From: Streptomyces sp. TG1A-8
GTDB taxonomy: Bacteria > Actinomycetota > Actinomycetes > Streptomycetales > Streptomycetaceae
Direction: 5' to 3'
DNA: 64,000 nt
Assembly: GCF_030499535.1 (NCBI RefSeq)
Contig: NZ_JASTLB010000001.1
Location: forward strand, 4,278,001 to 4,342,000
Both the position numbers and the translations under genes were made by a program. The notes beneath the pieces were generated by a model, which made no database searches, was not told where the DNA came from, and worked only from the letters and a program-made list of their open reading frames with translations. This document shows, one piece after another, positions 1-10,506 of this stretch. Position 1 is the first letter of the stretch, and each line of letters opens with the position of its first letter.

Positions 1-486
1 CGCCGGGCGCAGCGGGCCGCGGTGGCCGACGACACCCAGTACCAGCAGGTCCTCGCCTCCACCGGCAGCCTGACCCGCGACACCCTGCACAACATGGTCC
101 TGGACCGGGTGCTGCACCGCGCCGCGCGCGACGAGGGCGTCACGGTCACCCGCAAGGAGGTCCAGCAGATGCGCACCGGTCTGGAGCAGCAGGCCGGCGG
201 CGCCAAGGGGCTGGAGACGGCCTGGCTGCAGAAGTACGGCATCGCACCCGGGCGCCTGGAGGACAACCTGCGCCTCCAGCTGGAGGCGCAGAAGCTCGCC
301 ACGAAGCTCGGCACCGACACCACCCAGCCCGCGTTCTGGAAGGCCCTGTCCAAGGCCTCCGGCGAACTCCACGTCGACCTGAACCCGCGCTACGGCTCCT
401 GGGACGTGCAGAAGAGCAGCCGCGTGGACGCGAAGACACCGTGGGTGCGGGAGGTCACGGCGACGGGAGCGCAGCAGCCGGCGTAG
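1..486 (+). CDS. SurA N-terminal-domain lipoprotein, 3' part (5' end outside window)
   Basis: The open frame runs in from the left edge and ends at TAG 484-486, giving 161 visible residues. The visible part is helical and charged, with no membrane segment, and resembles the SurA N-terminal fold found in secreted chaperone/prolyl-isomerase-like proteins; the PpiC catalytic domain is not visible. Any lipoprotein signal would lie upstream and cannot be checked here. It sits 121 bases upstream of mazG in the same direction, and the SurA-like lipoprotein/mazG/eno order is common in Actinobacteria (recall). The role as an extracytoplasmic chaperone is inferred from family and neighbours. A GTG at 22 lies inside the frame and is not needed as a start, because codons continue before it. 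Confidence 0.65.
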   Translation, partial: RRAQRAAVADDTQYQQVLASTGSLTRDTLHNMVLDRVLHRAARDEGVTVTRKEVQQMRTGLEQQAGGAKGLETAWLQKYGIAPGRLEDNLRLQLEAQKLATKLGTDTTQPAFWKALSKASGELHVDLNPRYGSWDVQKSSRVDAKTPWVREVTATGAQQPA

Positions 487-607
487 CGGACGGGCCGCGG
501 GCAGGGCGGGGGCAGGCTGGCACGGTGCCGGTCATACGGTCATACGGCATCCCCGCCCCTGTGGACAACCGATCCCGTCCGTCCGCGCCGTGGGTTACGT
601 TCGGACG

Positions 608-1621
608 GTGAACGCAACCAGCCCCGAAGCCGCCGTCCCCGAGGCCGGTCCCGGCCGCATCGTCCTGCTCACCACCAGCCACCGCGTCGCACCCGGCCTG
701 CTGTCCTGGCCCGCCTGGCAGGCGCTGCGCGCGGCCGACGCCGTGCTGTGCGCGGACGGCGCGCATCCGCAGCTGCCGTATCTGCGGGAGGCCGGGGCCG
801 CCGTCCGCGAGGCGTCGCCCACCGCGCGGGAGCTGGTCGACGCCTGCGCGGGCGGGCGCACGGTGGTGGTCGTGGCCACGGGTGAGGGCGAGCCCGCCCT
901 CACCGACGGCCTGGCCCGCCTGGCCGGCTCCGGCCGCGTGCGGATGCCGGATCTGGAACTGCTGCCGGCCTCCTACGACCTGCCCGGCGCCCGCCTCCTG
1001 GACCTGGTCCAGGTCATGGACCGCATCCGTGCCGAGTGCCCCTGGTCATCCCGGCAGACCCACCGGGGACTGGCGAAGTACGGCATCGAGGAGGCGTACG
1101 AACTCGTCGAGGCGATCGAGGCCGGCGACCGCGACGAACTGCGGGAGGAGCTGGGCGACGTCCTGCTCCAGGTCGTCTTCCACTCCCGCATCGCCGAGGA
1201 GGACCCTGAGGCGCCGTTCTCCGTCGACGACGTGGCCGGCGGCATCGTCGCCAAGCTGGTCCACCGCCACCCGCACGTCTTCGGCGACGAGAGGGCCGAG
1301 ACGCCGGAGGACGTCAAGGAGCACTGGCTGCGGACCAAGGCCGAGGAGAAGCGGCGCGGCTCGGTCACCGAAGGCGTCCCCCTCGGCCAGCCCGGACTCG
1401 CCCTCACCGCCAAGCTCGCCTTCCGCGCCCGCACGGCCGGCCTGGACGTCCCGCTCCCGCGGGGCGAGGGCATCGGCTACGAACTGCTGGCCCTGGCGGC
1501 GCGGGCCGAGGCGGAGGGTGTGGACCCGGAGGCGGCCCTGCGGGCGGCGGCCCGGGTCTACCGGGACGCGATACGGGCGGTGGAGGCGGAAGGAAAGGAC
1601 GGCACGGCGGCCGCGCAGTAG
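608..1621 (+). CDS. mazG: Nucleoside triphosphate pyrophosphohydrolase MazG
   Basis: A 337-residue protein with two parts. Residues 1-120 look like a degenerate tetrapyrrole-methylase-type domain (hydrophobic strands such as RIVLLTTSHRV and TVVVVATGEGEPALTDG), an arrangement also known from Bacillus YabN. The MazG core follows: CPWSSRQT, then EEAYELVEAI (the EExxE metal site) and EELGDVLLQVVFH (ExxD). MazG hydrolyses NTPs, including non-canonical ones, to NMP and pyrophosphate in the cytosol. I chose GTG 608 (MNATSPEAAVPE); an in-frame GTG at 590 would add six residues and cannot be excluded. The gene lies between a SurA-like lipoprotein and a P450 gene, with no obvious operon link. Confidence 0.9.
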   Translation: MNATSPEAAVPEAGPGRIVLLTTSHRVAPGLLSWPAWQALRAADAVLCADGAHPQLPYLREAGAAVREASPTARELVDACAGGRTVVVVATGEGEPALTDGLARLAGSGRVRMPDLELLPASYDLPGARLLDLVQVMDRIRAECPWSSRQTHRGLAKYGIEEAYELVEAIEAGDRDELREELGDVLLQVVFHSRIAEEDPEAPFSVDDVAGGIVAKLVHRHPHVFGDERAETPEDVKEHWLRTKAEEKRRGSVTEGVPLGQPGLALTAKLAFRARTAGLDVPLPRGEGIGYELLALAARAEAEGVDPEAALRAAARVYRDAIRAVEAEGKDGTAAAQ

Positions 1622-1825
1622 TTAAGGAGGGGCACCGCGGCGGAGCGGCGGGAGCGGCACCGCGACACGGAGCCGGCCGACTCCTCGAAGGGCGCGGCGG
1701 ACCGCAACGGAACGCGGGGCGTCCCGCACAGCCACGGTGCGGGACGCCCCGGAGCGCCGGAGCGCGGTGTCCGCCGGCCCCGGTCCCCGTGAGGCGCGCC
1801 GCGGCGGGCCCGATACCGTCGGGGG

Positions 1826-3106
1826 GTGACCGACCAGCCCCACCCCCCGACGGCCGACGACTCCGCCCCCGCCCTGTTCACCTGGGAGTTCGCCGCCAAC
1901 CCCTACCCCGCCTACGCCTGGCTGAGGGAGCACGCCCCGGTGCACCGGACGCGGCTGCCCAGCGGGGTCGAGGCATGGCTGGTCACCCGGTACGGCGACG
2001 CCCGGCAGGCCCTCGCCGACCAGCGGCTGAGCAAGGACCCCGCGCACCACGACGAGCCCGCGCACGCCAGGGGCAGGACCGGCATCCCCGGCGAGCGCAA
2101 GGCCGAGCTGATGACGCACCTGCTGAACATCGACCCGCCGGACCACACCCGCCTGCGCCGGCTGGTGAGCAAGGCGTTCACGCCCCGCCGGGTCGCCGAG
2201 TTCGCGCCCCGCGTGCAGGAGCTGACCGATCTGCTCATCGACCGGTTCGCGCGGACCGGCTCCGCCGACCTCATCCACGAGTTCGCCTTCCCGCTCCCCA
2301 TCCACGCCGTCTGCGACCTGCTCGGCGTCCCGCGCGAGGACCAGGACGACTTCCGGGACTGGGCGGGCATGATGATCCGGCACGGGGGAGGACCGCGCGG
2401 CGGGGTCGCGCGGTCGGTCAAGAGGATGCGGGGCTACCTCGCCGACCTCATCCACCGCAAGCGGGCGGCGCTGCCCGCCGAGCCCACCCCGGGCGAGGAC
2501 CTGATCTCCGGCCTCATCCGCGCCTCCGACCACGGCGAGCACCTCACCGAGAACGAGGCCGCCGCCATGGCCTTCATCCTCCTCTTCGCCGGTTTCGAGA
2601 CCACCGTCAACCTCATCGGCAACGGCACCTACGCCCTGCTCACCCACCCCGGGCAGCGCCACCGGCTGCAGCGGTCCCTGGCCGCGGGCGACCGGGACCT
2701 GCTGGAGACCGGCGTGGAGGAACTGCTCCGCTACGACGGCCCGGTGGAGCTGGCCACCTGGCGGTTCGCCACCCGGCCGCTCACCCTCGGCGGACAGGAC
2801 ATCGCCGCCGGGGACCCGGTGCTCGTCGTCCTCGCCGCCGCCGACCGGGACCCGGAGCGGTTCGCGGACCCGGACGTGCTGGACCTCGCCCGGCGCGACA
2901 ACCAGCACCTCGGCTACGGCCACGGCATCCACTACTGCCTCGGCGCCCCGCTCGCCCGGCTGGAGGGCCAGACCGCGCTCGCCACCCTCCTGACCCGCCT
3001 GCCCGACCTGCGGCTCGCGGCGGACCCGGCCGAACTGCGCTGGCGCGGCGGACTCATCATGCGCGGCCTGCGCACACTCCCCGTGGAGTTCACGCCGAGC
3101 ACCTGA
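1826..3106 (+). CDS. Cytochrome P450
   Basis: A 426-residue soluble bacterial P450. The I-helix oxygen-activation motif AGFETT is near residue 255, the K-helix ExxR is VEELLRYDG, and the haem-binding stretch is GYGHGIHYCLGAPLARLEG with proximal Cys371. The N terminus (FTWEFAANPYPAYAWLREH) is typical of actinobacterial class I P450s of the CYP107 kind. It needs ferredoxin and ferredoxin reductase, and neither is encoded beside it, so partners must act in trans. The substrate cannot be read from sequence. The start is GTG 1826 after a G-rich stretch. It stands alone between mazG and the rpf genes, so a housekeeping or orphan tailoring role is equally possible. Confidence 0.93.
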   Translation: MTDQPHPPTADDSAPALFTWEFAANPYPAYAWLREHAPVHRTRLPSGVEAWLVTRYGDARQALADQRLSKDPAHHDEPAHARGRTGIPGERKAELMTHLLNIDPPDHTRLRRLVSKAFTPRRVAEFAPRVQELTDLLIDRFARTGSADLIHEFAFPLPIHAVCDLLGVPREDQDDFRDWAGMMIRHGGGPRGGVARSVKRMRGYLADLIHRKRAALPAEPTPGEDLISGLIRASDHGEHLTENEAAAMAFILLFAGFETTVNLIGNGTYALLTHPGQRHRLQRSLAAGDRDLLETGVEELLRYDGPVELATWRFATRPLTLGGQDIAAGDPVLVVLAAADRDPERFADPDVLDLARRDNQHLGYGHGIHYCLGAPLARLEGQTALATLLTRLPDLRLAADPAELRWRGGLIMRGLRTLPVEFTPST

Positions 3107-3353
3107 GCCCACCGCCTGAGCCCACCGCCACCGAGCCCGCCCGACCCGTGAACGCACCGTCCCCCACCTGCACGGCAGACCCGAACCTCACGTCCCCCGC
3201 GCGAAGGTGACAGGTATTCAACTTCGTGATCTTCATGTGATCTGTGCGGCATGAACTTGTGACAAGTGATCGCCTGCCGATACGTTCACCCCTCAGCGCG
3301 GCGCCGAGCCCCATCCGCCGCGCGGACCCCGCTGTCGCACGAAAGGCTTCCGC

Positions 3354-4433
3354 ATGCTCTCCGGGAACGGCCGTCACCGTCGCCCCCGCCAGGCTCCGGC
3401 CCTCCTCGTCGCGGCCGGAGTGACCGGCTCGGCCATCGCCATCCCGCTCCTCGGCGCCGCGAGCGCCAGCGCGGCCGACGGCACCACGTGGGACAAGGTC
3501 GCCGAGTGCGAAAGCGGCGGCTCCTGGAGCGCCGACACGGGCAACGGCTACTACGGCGGCCTGCAGATCTCCCAGGAGGACTGGGAGGCCCACGGCGGCA
3601 CCCGGTACGCCTCCAGCGCCGACCAGGCCAGCCGCTCGCAGCAGATCGCCGTCGCCGAGAAGATCCTGGCCGACCGGGGCACCACGCCCTGGGCGACCTG
3701 CGCCCTGCTCTCCGGGCTGACCTCCGACTCGGGCTCCGTGGACGTCGACACCGGCGTCGACGGCTCCGGCGCGGCGGACCCGGGCACGGACGACGCGCCC
3801 GGGTCCGGCGACTCCGCCGGGCCCACCGACTCCCCGGGCCCCGCCGGCGGATCGGACCCGTCCGGCCCACCGGACGCGACGCCCTCGGCCGGCTCCGGCC
3901 CCTCCTCGGGCGCGGCCGACACCCCGGCCCCGGCCCCGGGTTCGCGTTCGGGGACGGACGGCCACGAGACCGGCAAGGCAGGCAAAGCGGACGGGGCCGG
4001 CGATGCCGCCAAGTCGGACACGTCCGCATCCGCCGGACCGGAGGGCGGGGGGAGCGGTGGCCCCACCACCACCGGCTCCGCGACCGGCGATCCGGACGAT
4101 TCCTGGCAGAGCGGCGGTTCCTGGAGCCTGGTCGACACCGGCTCCCTCGACACCGGCTCCCTCGACAATGGCGGACGCCACCGCGGCGGCAGTGCGGACG
4201 AAAAAGTGACAAACGGTCAAAGTGCCGCGCCCTCCGGCCGTCACGCCTCCCGGGGTGCGGACACCTACACGGTCCGGCGGGGTGACACCCTCGCCTCCAT
4301 CGCCGACTCCCTCGGCCTCGACGGCGGATGGCACGCGCTCTACGCCGCGAACGAGAAGGCCGTCGGCGCCGACCCGAACCACATCTCCGCCGGTCAGACC
4401 CTGGAAGTAAGGGCGGAAACAGGCGGAAAGTAG
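3354..4433 (+). CDS. Secreted Rpf-like muralytic enzyme with LysM domain (long linker)
   Basis: A 359-residue exported protein. A signal peptide covers about residues 1-40 (basic start, then a hydrophobic core ending in SASA). It is followed by the resuscitation-promoting-factor lysozyme-like domain ([25 protein letters not shown]), with the presumed catalytic Glu in CESGG. A long Gly/Ser/Pro/Asp-rich linker spans about 125-300 and includes a short TGSLD repeat. A C-terminal LysM (YTVRRGDTLASIADSLGL) should bind peptidoglycan. Rpf proteins cleave the glycan backbone and help spores germinate. The start is ATG 3354 after GAAAGG. It lies 354 bases upstream of a shorter Rpf/LysM paralogue and, unlike that one, has no riboswitch. 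In S. coelicolor this position is called rpfC, from memory. Confidence 0.92.
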   Translation: MLSGNGRHRRPRQAPALLVAAGVTGSAIAIPLLGAASASAADGTTWDKVAECESGGSWSADTGNGYYGGLQISQEDWEAHGGTRYASSADQASRSQQIAVAEKILADRGTTPWATCALLSGLTSDSGSVDVDTGVDGSGAADPGTDDAPGSGDSAGPTDSPGPAGGSDPSGPPDATPSAGSGPSSGAADTPAPAPGSRSGTDGHETGKAGKADGAGDAAKSDTSASAGPEGGGSGGPTTTGSATGDPDDSWQSGGSWSLVDTGSLDTGSLDNGGRHRGGSADEKVTNGQSAAPSGRHASRGADTYTVRRGDTLASIADSLGLDGGWHALYAANEKAVGADPNHISAGQTLEVRAETGGK

Positions 4434-4512
4434 CGGGAGTTGACGTCCCGTTTCGCGACCCATGTCCGTTTTGGCGAAAGTGTGGGATGAGTCTCAGAAG
4501 CCCTGATCGTCT

Positions 4513-4542
4513 TTGAAATTTCGCCGGTCCCGTGTCTACGGT
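4513..4542 (+). promoter_or_regulatory. Putative promoter of rpfA
   Basis: TTGAAA (4513-4518) and TACGGT (4537-4542) are separated by 18 bases, a reasonable vegetative-type -35/-10 pair. It lies just before the riboswitch aptamer, so transcription would start near 4549 and include the whole leader. Read by eye only. Confidence 0.5.
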
Positions 4543-4555
4543 CGTGATCGCTCGT

Positions 4556-7180
<2,625 letters not shown>

Positions 7181-7213
7181 TCCCGACCCGGGAGCGGGCC
7201 GAGCCAGTCGTCC

Positions 7214-7256
7214 GTACGTCCCCGCACCCGGTCCCGTACCGTGTGCGGGGACGTAC
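7214..7256 (+). terminator. Hairpin terminator after eno
   Basis: A 14-bp perfect stem (7214-7227 with 7243-7256) in the 101-base space between eno and divIC, with no T run. It ends 25 bases before the divIC start, so it could also attenuate divIC. Confidence 0.6.
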
Positions 7257-7281
7257 GTGCGTGTGAACGGGAGGCGGGGAC

Positions 7282-7767
7282 ATGGCAGTGAAGGGCCGCA
7301 ACGACCGGGACCGGTTCTCCACCGCGACACGGCTGCGGGCCCTCGGCGAGCAGACGGCGGCCCGGGTCTACCGCTCGCAGACCAAACGGCAGGCCCGCCG
7401 CTCCCGGCTCACCGGCCGCGCCGCGCTGCTCGCGCTCGTCCTGTGCTCGCTGATCGTCGCCCTGGCCTACCCGATGCGCCAGTACGTCTCCCAGCGCGCC
7501 GAGATCGCCGACCTCCAGCACCGGCAGGAGCAGGCGCGCCGGCGCGTCGAGCAACTGCGGGACCTCAAGGCGCGCTGGCAGGACGACGCCTACGCCGAGC
7601 AGCAGATCCGGCGCCGGCTGCACTACGTGATGCCCGGGGAGACCGGGTACGTCGTGATCGACCCCGGCGCGGCCGAGCAGTCCCGCGCCGACCTCGGGGC
7701 CGCCCAGCGGCCCTGGTACGCGAACGTCTGGGACGGGGTCGACAAGTCCGACGCCTCCGACCAGTGA
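7282..7767 (+). CDS. divIC: Divisome protein DivIC/FtsB (septum formation initiator)
   Basis: A 161-residue bitopic membrane protein of the DivIC/FtsB family. A basic cytoplasmic start (to about residue 48) is followed by one membrane segment (about 49-68, AALLALVLCSLIVALAYPM). An extracellular coiled coil follows (RAEIADLQHRQEQARRRVEQL), then the family block DDAYAEQQIRRRLHYVMPGE. It should pair with FtsL and FtsQ at sporulation septa; DivIC is known in S. coelicolor at this map position (recall). ATG 7282 follows GGGAGG. It is about 46 bases upstream of the DUF501 gene in the same direction, a common actinobacterial pairing with eno upstream and ppx downstream. Confidence 0.93.
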   Translation: MAVKGRNDRDRFSTATRLRALGEQTAARVYRSQTKRQARRSRLTGRAALLALVLCSLIVALAYPMRQYVSQRAEIADLQHRQEQARRRVEQLRDLKARWQDDAYAEQQIRRRLHYVMPGETGYVVIDPGAAEQSRADLGAAQRPWYANVWDGVDKSDASDQ

Positions 7768-7813
7768 CCGGCCGCCGGCCGGTGACCGACAGAAAGCCAT
7801 CCTGAAAGCAGTC

Positions 7814-8419
7814 ATGCACACGCCTCCGCCGCCCACTCCGCGCACCGAGCCCACCGACGCGGACGTGCAGGCCTTCCAGCAGCAGCTCGGCCGTCCCCCG
7901 CGGGGCCTGCGGGCCATCGCGCACCGCTGCCCGTGCGGACAGCCGGACGTCGTGGAGACGGCGCCCCGCCTGCCCGACGGCACACCGTTCCCGACGACGT
8001 ACTACCTGACGTGCCCGCGCGCCGCCTCGGCGATCGGCACGCTGGAGGCGAACGGCGTCATGAAGGAGATGACGGAGCGCCTGGGGAGCGATCCCGAGCT
8101 GGCCGCCGCCTACCGGGAGGCCCACGAGGACTACCTGCGGCGCCGCGACGAGATCGAGGTCCTGGCGGGCTTCCCGAGCGCCGGCGGCATGCCGGACCGG
8201 GTCAAGTGCCTGCACGTCCTGGTCGCCCACTCGCTGGCCGCGGGCCCGGGGGTGAACCCGCTCGGCGACGAGGCGCTCGCCATGCTGCCCGAGTGGTGGA
8301 GCAAGGGCCCGTGCGTGGTGCCCGCCCAGGGGCCGCCGGGCGACGGGTGGCGGACGGAGGCGGCGGAGGACGGCTCGGGACACTTCGCCTCCAAGCCCGT
8401 CGAGGAGGGCGGCCGGTGA
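7814..8419 (+). CDS. DUF501-family protein
   Basis: A 201-residue soluble protein of the DUF501 family. Visible hallmarks are RPPRGLRAIAHRCPCGQPDVVETAPRL near the N terminus (with a C-x-C pair) and PFPTTYYLTCPRAASAIGTLE, then RVKCLHVLVAHSLAAGPGVNPLGDE. The spaced Cys and His residues suggest a metal site, but no reaction is established. It stands between divIC and ppx, and its stop overlaps the ppx start (GTGA at 8416-8419), so the two are translationally coupled. The conserved eno-divIC-DUF501-ppx order in Actinobacteria suggests a shared housekeeping role. No catalytic function is claimed. Confidence 0.9.
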   Translation: MHTPPPPTPRTEPTDADVQAFQQQLGRPPRGLRAIAHRCPCGQPDVVETAPRLPDGTPFPTTYYLTCPRAASAIGTLEANGVMKEMTERLGSDPELAAAYREAHEDYLRRRDEIEVLAGFPSAGGMPDRVKCLHVLVAHSLAAGPGVNPLGDEALAMLPEWWSKGPCVVPAQGPPGDGWRTEAAEDGSGHFASKPVEEGGR

Positions 8420-9369
8420 CGCGCGTCGCCGCCATCGACTGCGGTACGAACTCCATCCGGCTCCTCGTCGCCGACGTCGACCCGCGCACCGGCGAGCTGA
8501 CCGACCTGGACCGGCGCATGACGATCGTGCGGCTCGGCCAGGGCGTCGACCGCACCGGCCGGCTCGCGCCCGAGGCGCTGGAGCGCACCTTCGCCGCCTG
8601 CCGCGACTACGCCGGGATCATCGCGGAGCACGGCGCCGACAAGCTCCGCTTCGTCGCCACCTCCGCCTCCCGGGACGCCGAGAACCGGGACGAGTTCGTG
8701 CGGGGCGTCGTCGGTATCCTCGGTGTCGAGCCCGAGGTCATCACCGGCGACCAGGAGGCCGAGTTCTCCTTCACCGGCGCCACCGGGGGGCTGGCGGGCC
8801 GCGACGACCTCGGCCGGCCCTACCTCGTCGTGGACATCGGCGGCGGCTCCACCGAGTTCGTCGTCGGCGACGACCGCGTGCGGGCCGCGCGGTCCGTGGA
8901 CGTGGGCTGCGTGCGGATGACCGAACGGCACCTGGTGCGGGACGGCGAGGTCGCCGACCCACCCGCCGAGGAGCAGATCGCCGCCATGCGGGCGGACATC
9001 GAGGCCGCCCTGGACCTCGCCGAGCGGACGGTCCCGCTGCGTGAGGCGCGCACCCTCGTCGGCCTGGCCGGCTCGGTCACCACCGTCTCGGCCATCGCCC
9101 AGGACCTGCCCGAGTACGACTCCGCGCGCATCCACCACTCCCGGATCCCCTACGACCGCGTCCGCGCGATCACGGGAGAGCTGCTGCGCTCCACGCACGC
9201 CGAGCGCGCGGCGATCCCCTCCATGCACCCGGGCCGCGTCGACGTGATCGGTGCGGGCGCCCTGGTACTGCTGGCGATCATGGAGCGGATCGGTGCCGGG
9301 GAGGTCGTCGTCAGCGAGCACGACATCCTCGACGGCATCGCCCACTCCACGGCGAGCGAGGTGCGCTGA
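8416..9369 (+). CDS. ppx: Exopolyphosphatase / Ppx-GppA family phosphatase
   Basis: A 317-residue member of the actin-like ATPase-fold Ppx/GppA family. The first phosphate loop is AAIDCGTNSIRLLVADV near the N terminus and the second is VVDIGGGSTEFVVG near residue 137. Other marks are TSASRDAENRDEF, LAGSVTTVSAIAQ and the C-terminal SEHDILDGIA. It has the short two-domain form typical of Actinobacteria, which degrades polyphosphate or pppGpp. I chose GTG 8416 because it overlaps the DUF501 stop. A toxin-antitoxin pair in the opposite direction lies directly downstream. Confidence 0.93.
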   Translation: MTRVAAIDCGTNSIRLLVADVDPRTGELTDLDRRMTIVRLGQGVDRTGRLAPEALERTFAACRDYAGIIAEHGADKLRFVATSASRDAENRDEFVRGVVGILGVEPEVITGDQEAEFSFTGATGGLAGRDDLGRPYLVVDIGGGSTEFVVGDDRVRAARSVDVGCVRMTERHLVRDGEVADPPAEEQIAAMRADIEAALDLAERTVPLREARTLVGLAGSVTTVSAIAQDLPEYDSARIHHSRIPYDRVRAITGELLRSTHAERAAIPSMHPGRVDVIGAGALVLLAIMERIGAGEVVVSEHDILDGIAHSTASEVR

Positions 9370-9405
9370 GGGGCGGTGCCCGGCGGTCTCGGTGTCGGTG
9401 GGGCG

Positions 9406-9675
9406 TCACAGGTTGCGGTAGACGTCCCGCCGGTCGCCCACCTTGACTACGAGGACGACGAGTTCACCATCGTTGATCTGATAGGCGACCCGGTAGCTTC
9501 CGACCTGGAGGCGGTAGAGGCCCGACGGGCCGGTGAGCTTCTTGACGTCGGCGTCTTGGCGGTACGGGTCGTCACCGAGTGCGGTCAGTGCGGTCAGGAT
9601 GCGCATGGCGTCGGGCCTGGAGATGGCCCGGAGCTGCCGCTGCGCCGCCGTGGTGAACCGGAAGGCGTACTTCAC
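9406..9675 (-). CDS. RelE/ParE-superfamily toxin
   Basis: An 89-residue basic protein with the RelE fold pattern: MKYAFRFTTAAQRQLRAI, ILTALTALGDDPYRQDADVKKLTG, then the strands LYRLQVGSYRVAYQI and LVVLVVKVGDRRDVY. RelE toxins cut mRNA in the ribosome. Its start (complement of 9673-9675) overlaps the stop of the antitoxin gene in ATGA form, so the pair is translationally coupled with the antitoxin first, the usual relBE/yefM order. The pair sits between ppx and ndh, two unrelated conserved genes, which suggests a later insertion. Confidence 0.9.
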   Translation of the reverse strand: MKYAFRFTTAAQRQLRAISRPDAMRILTALTALGDDPYRQDADVKKLTGPSGLYRLQVGSYRVAYQINDGELVVLVVKVGDRRDVYRNL

Positions 9676-9944
9676 GCCGCCTCGCCGTCCTGCTCGCTGA
9701 ACAGGTCCGCCAGCAGTTCCGCCATGGTCACGGTGGTGCCGCCCTCGGCCAGCACCGTTTCGGCCTCGCGCGCCAGCATCACGTCGGCCGCTTCCTCCAA
9801 CGCCTCGAAGTCCGAGATCGGCACCACGGCTGCCACCGGGGCGCCGTTGCGGGTGATGACAGTCGGGACGCCTTCCTCAGCCCGGTTGATGTGGTCGGCG
9901 AGGTGTGCGCGGGCTTCCCGTACGGTCACGGTGTTCTCAGTCAT
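9672..9944 (-). CDS. Phd/YefM-family antitoxin
   Basis: A 90-residue antitoxin starting MTENTVTVREARAHLADHI, the Phd/YefM DNA-binding half (ITRNGAPVAAVVPISDFEAL), with an acidic C-terminal tail that would wrap the RelE toxin encoded just downstream. I chose the ATG at 9942-9944; a longer in-frame extension upstream is rich in Arg and Pro and does not look coding. An inverted repeat, GTGTAC-N10-GTACAC, at 9952-9973 starts eight bases upstream of the start. It overlaps a TACACT -10-like element on this strand, which fits autoregulation by the toxin-antitoxin complex. Confidence 0.9.
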   Translation of the reverse strand: MTENTVTVREARAHLADHINRAEEGVPTVITRNGAPVAAVVPISDFEALEEAADVMLAREAETVLAEGGTTVTMAELLADLFSEQDGEAA

Positions 9945-9951
9945 GAGGCCA

Positions 9952-9973
9952 GTGTACGCAAGTGTGTGTACAC
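9952..9973 (-). promoter_or_regulatory. Inverted repeat operator of the toxin-antitoxin pair
   Basis: GTGTAC-N10-GTACAC, perfect half-sites. The proximal half overlaps TACACT (complement of 9951-9956), a good -10 for the antitoxin gene. Autoregulation by Phd/YefM-RelE complexes at such repeats is established for the family; its use here is inferred. Confidence 0.6.
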
Positions 9974-10168
9974 GTGGGTGTCTGGAGGGAGTCGCGTCCG
10001 TGCGCGATCCTCGACGGCATCGCCCGGTCGACCGCACAGGAGCCGGTCGGGCGGCGCGGGGAGGCCCTTTCCGGCCTCTTTCCTGCTCGGCGGCAGCCTC
10101 GCCTGAGCAGGTGGGACATCGTGTGAGCGACCCCCGCGCCCACTCCGGCGGCACCCCGCCGGGAAAGT

Positions 10169-10186
10169 TCGTGAAGTTCTTCACAA
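10169..10186 (+). promoter_or_regulatory. Rex (redox regulator) operator upstream of ndh
   Basis: TCGTGAAGTTCTTCACAA matches the Streptomyces Rex operator TTGTGAA-N4-TTCACAA in 13 of 14 fixed positions. It lies 320 bases before the ndh start. Rex senses the NADH/NAD+ ratio and represses respiratory genes; ndh has been named as a Rex target in S. coelicolor (recall). Confidence 0.8.
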
Positions 10187-10506
10187 GAGATTCGGGTCCG
10201 GCGGACGATCAAAGAGCCCCCCGGGGGCCGTTCGGGGGCCCGGCGGGCTCCGGAGGGTGCTCGCGAGGGCGACGGGCGGGGCTCGTGGGCGGCCCCAGGG
10301 AGGGGGGTTTCCGGAGCGCCTCACGGGACTCGAAAAGACCCGGAAAAGCAGCTCACGCGCCCTTGACAACGGGGCGAAGCGGTCTTTGGTTCCACCGCGC
10401 CGACGCGACCTGCGCCGCACGGGTCGCGGAGTTTAACACAGGCTCTGTCGGACCTTGTGAAGGGGCGCACGAACCCCCCTCCCGCGGCGGGTGGATACTC
10501 GATGCC

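Larger units (their letters stand above)
9945..10506. other. Regulatory intergenic region, antitoxin-ndh
   Basis: 562 bases between divergent genes. It holds the toxin-antitoxin operator at 9952-9973, a Rex-type operator at 10169-10186, a TTGACA element at 10363-10368 that might be a -35 for ndh, and a half Rex site TTGTGAA near 10455. The middle (10200-10330) shows no gene. Confidence 0.6.

Noticed and set aside
1622..3157. A 511-codon minus-strand frame opposite the P450
   Set aside because: Antisense to a complete P450 gene with all motifs; Gly/Val/Ala-rich low-information product.
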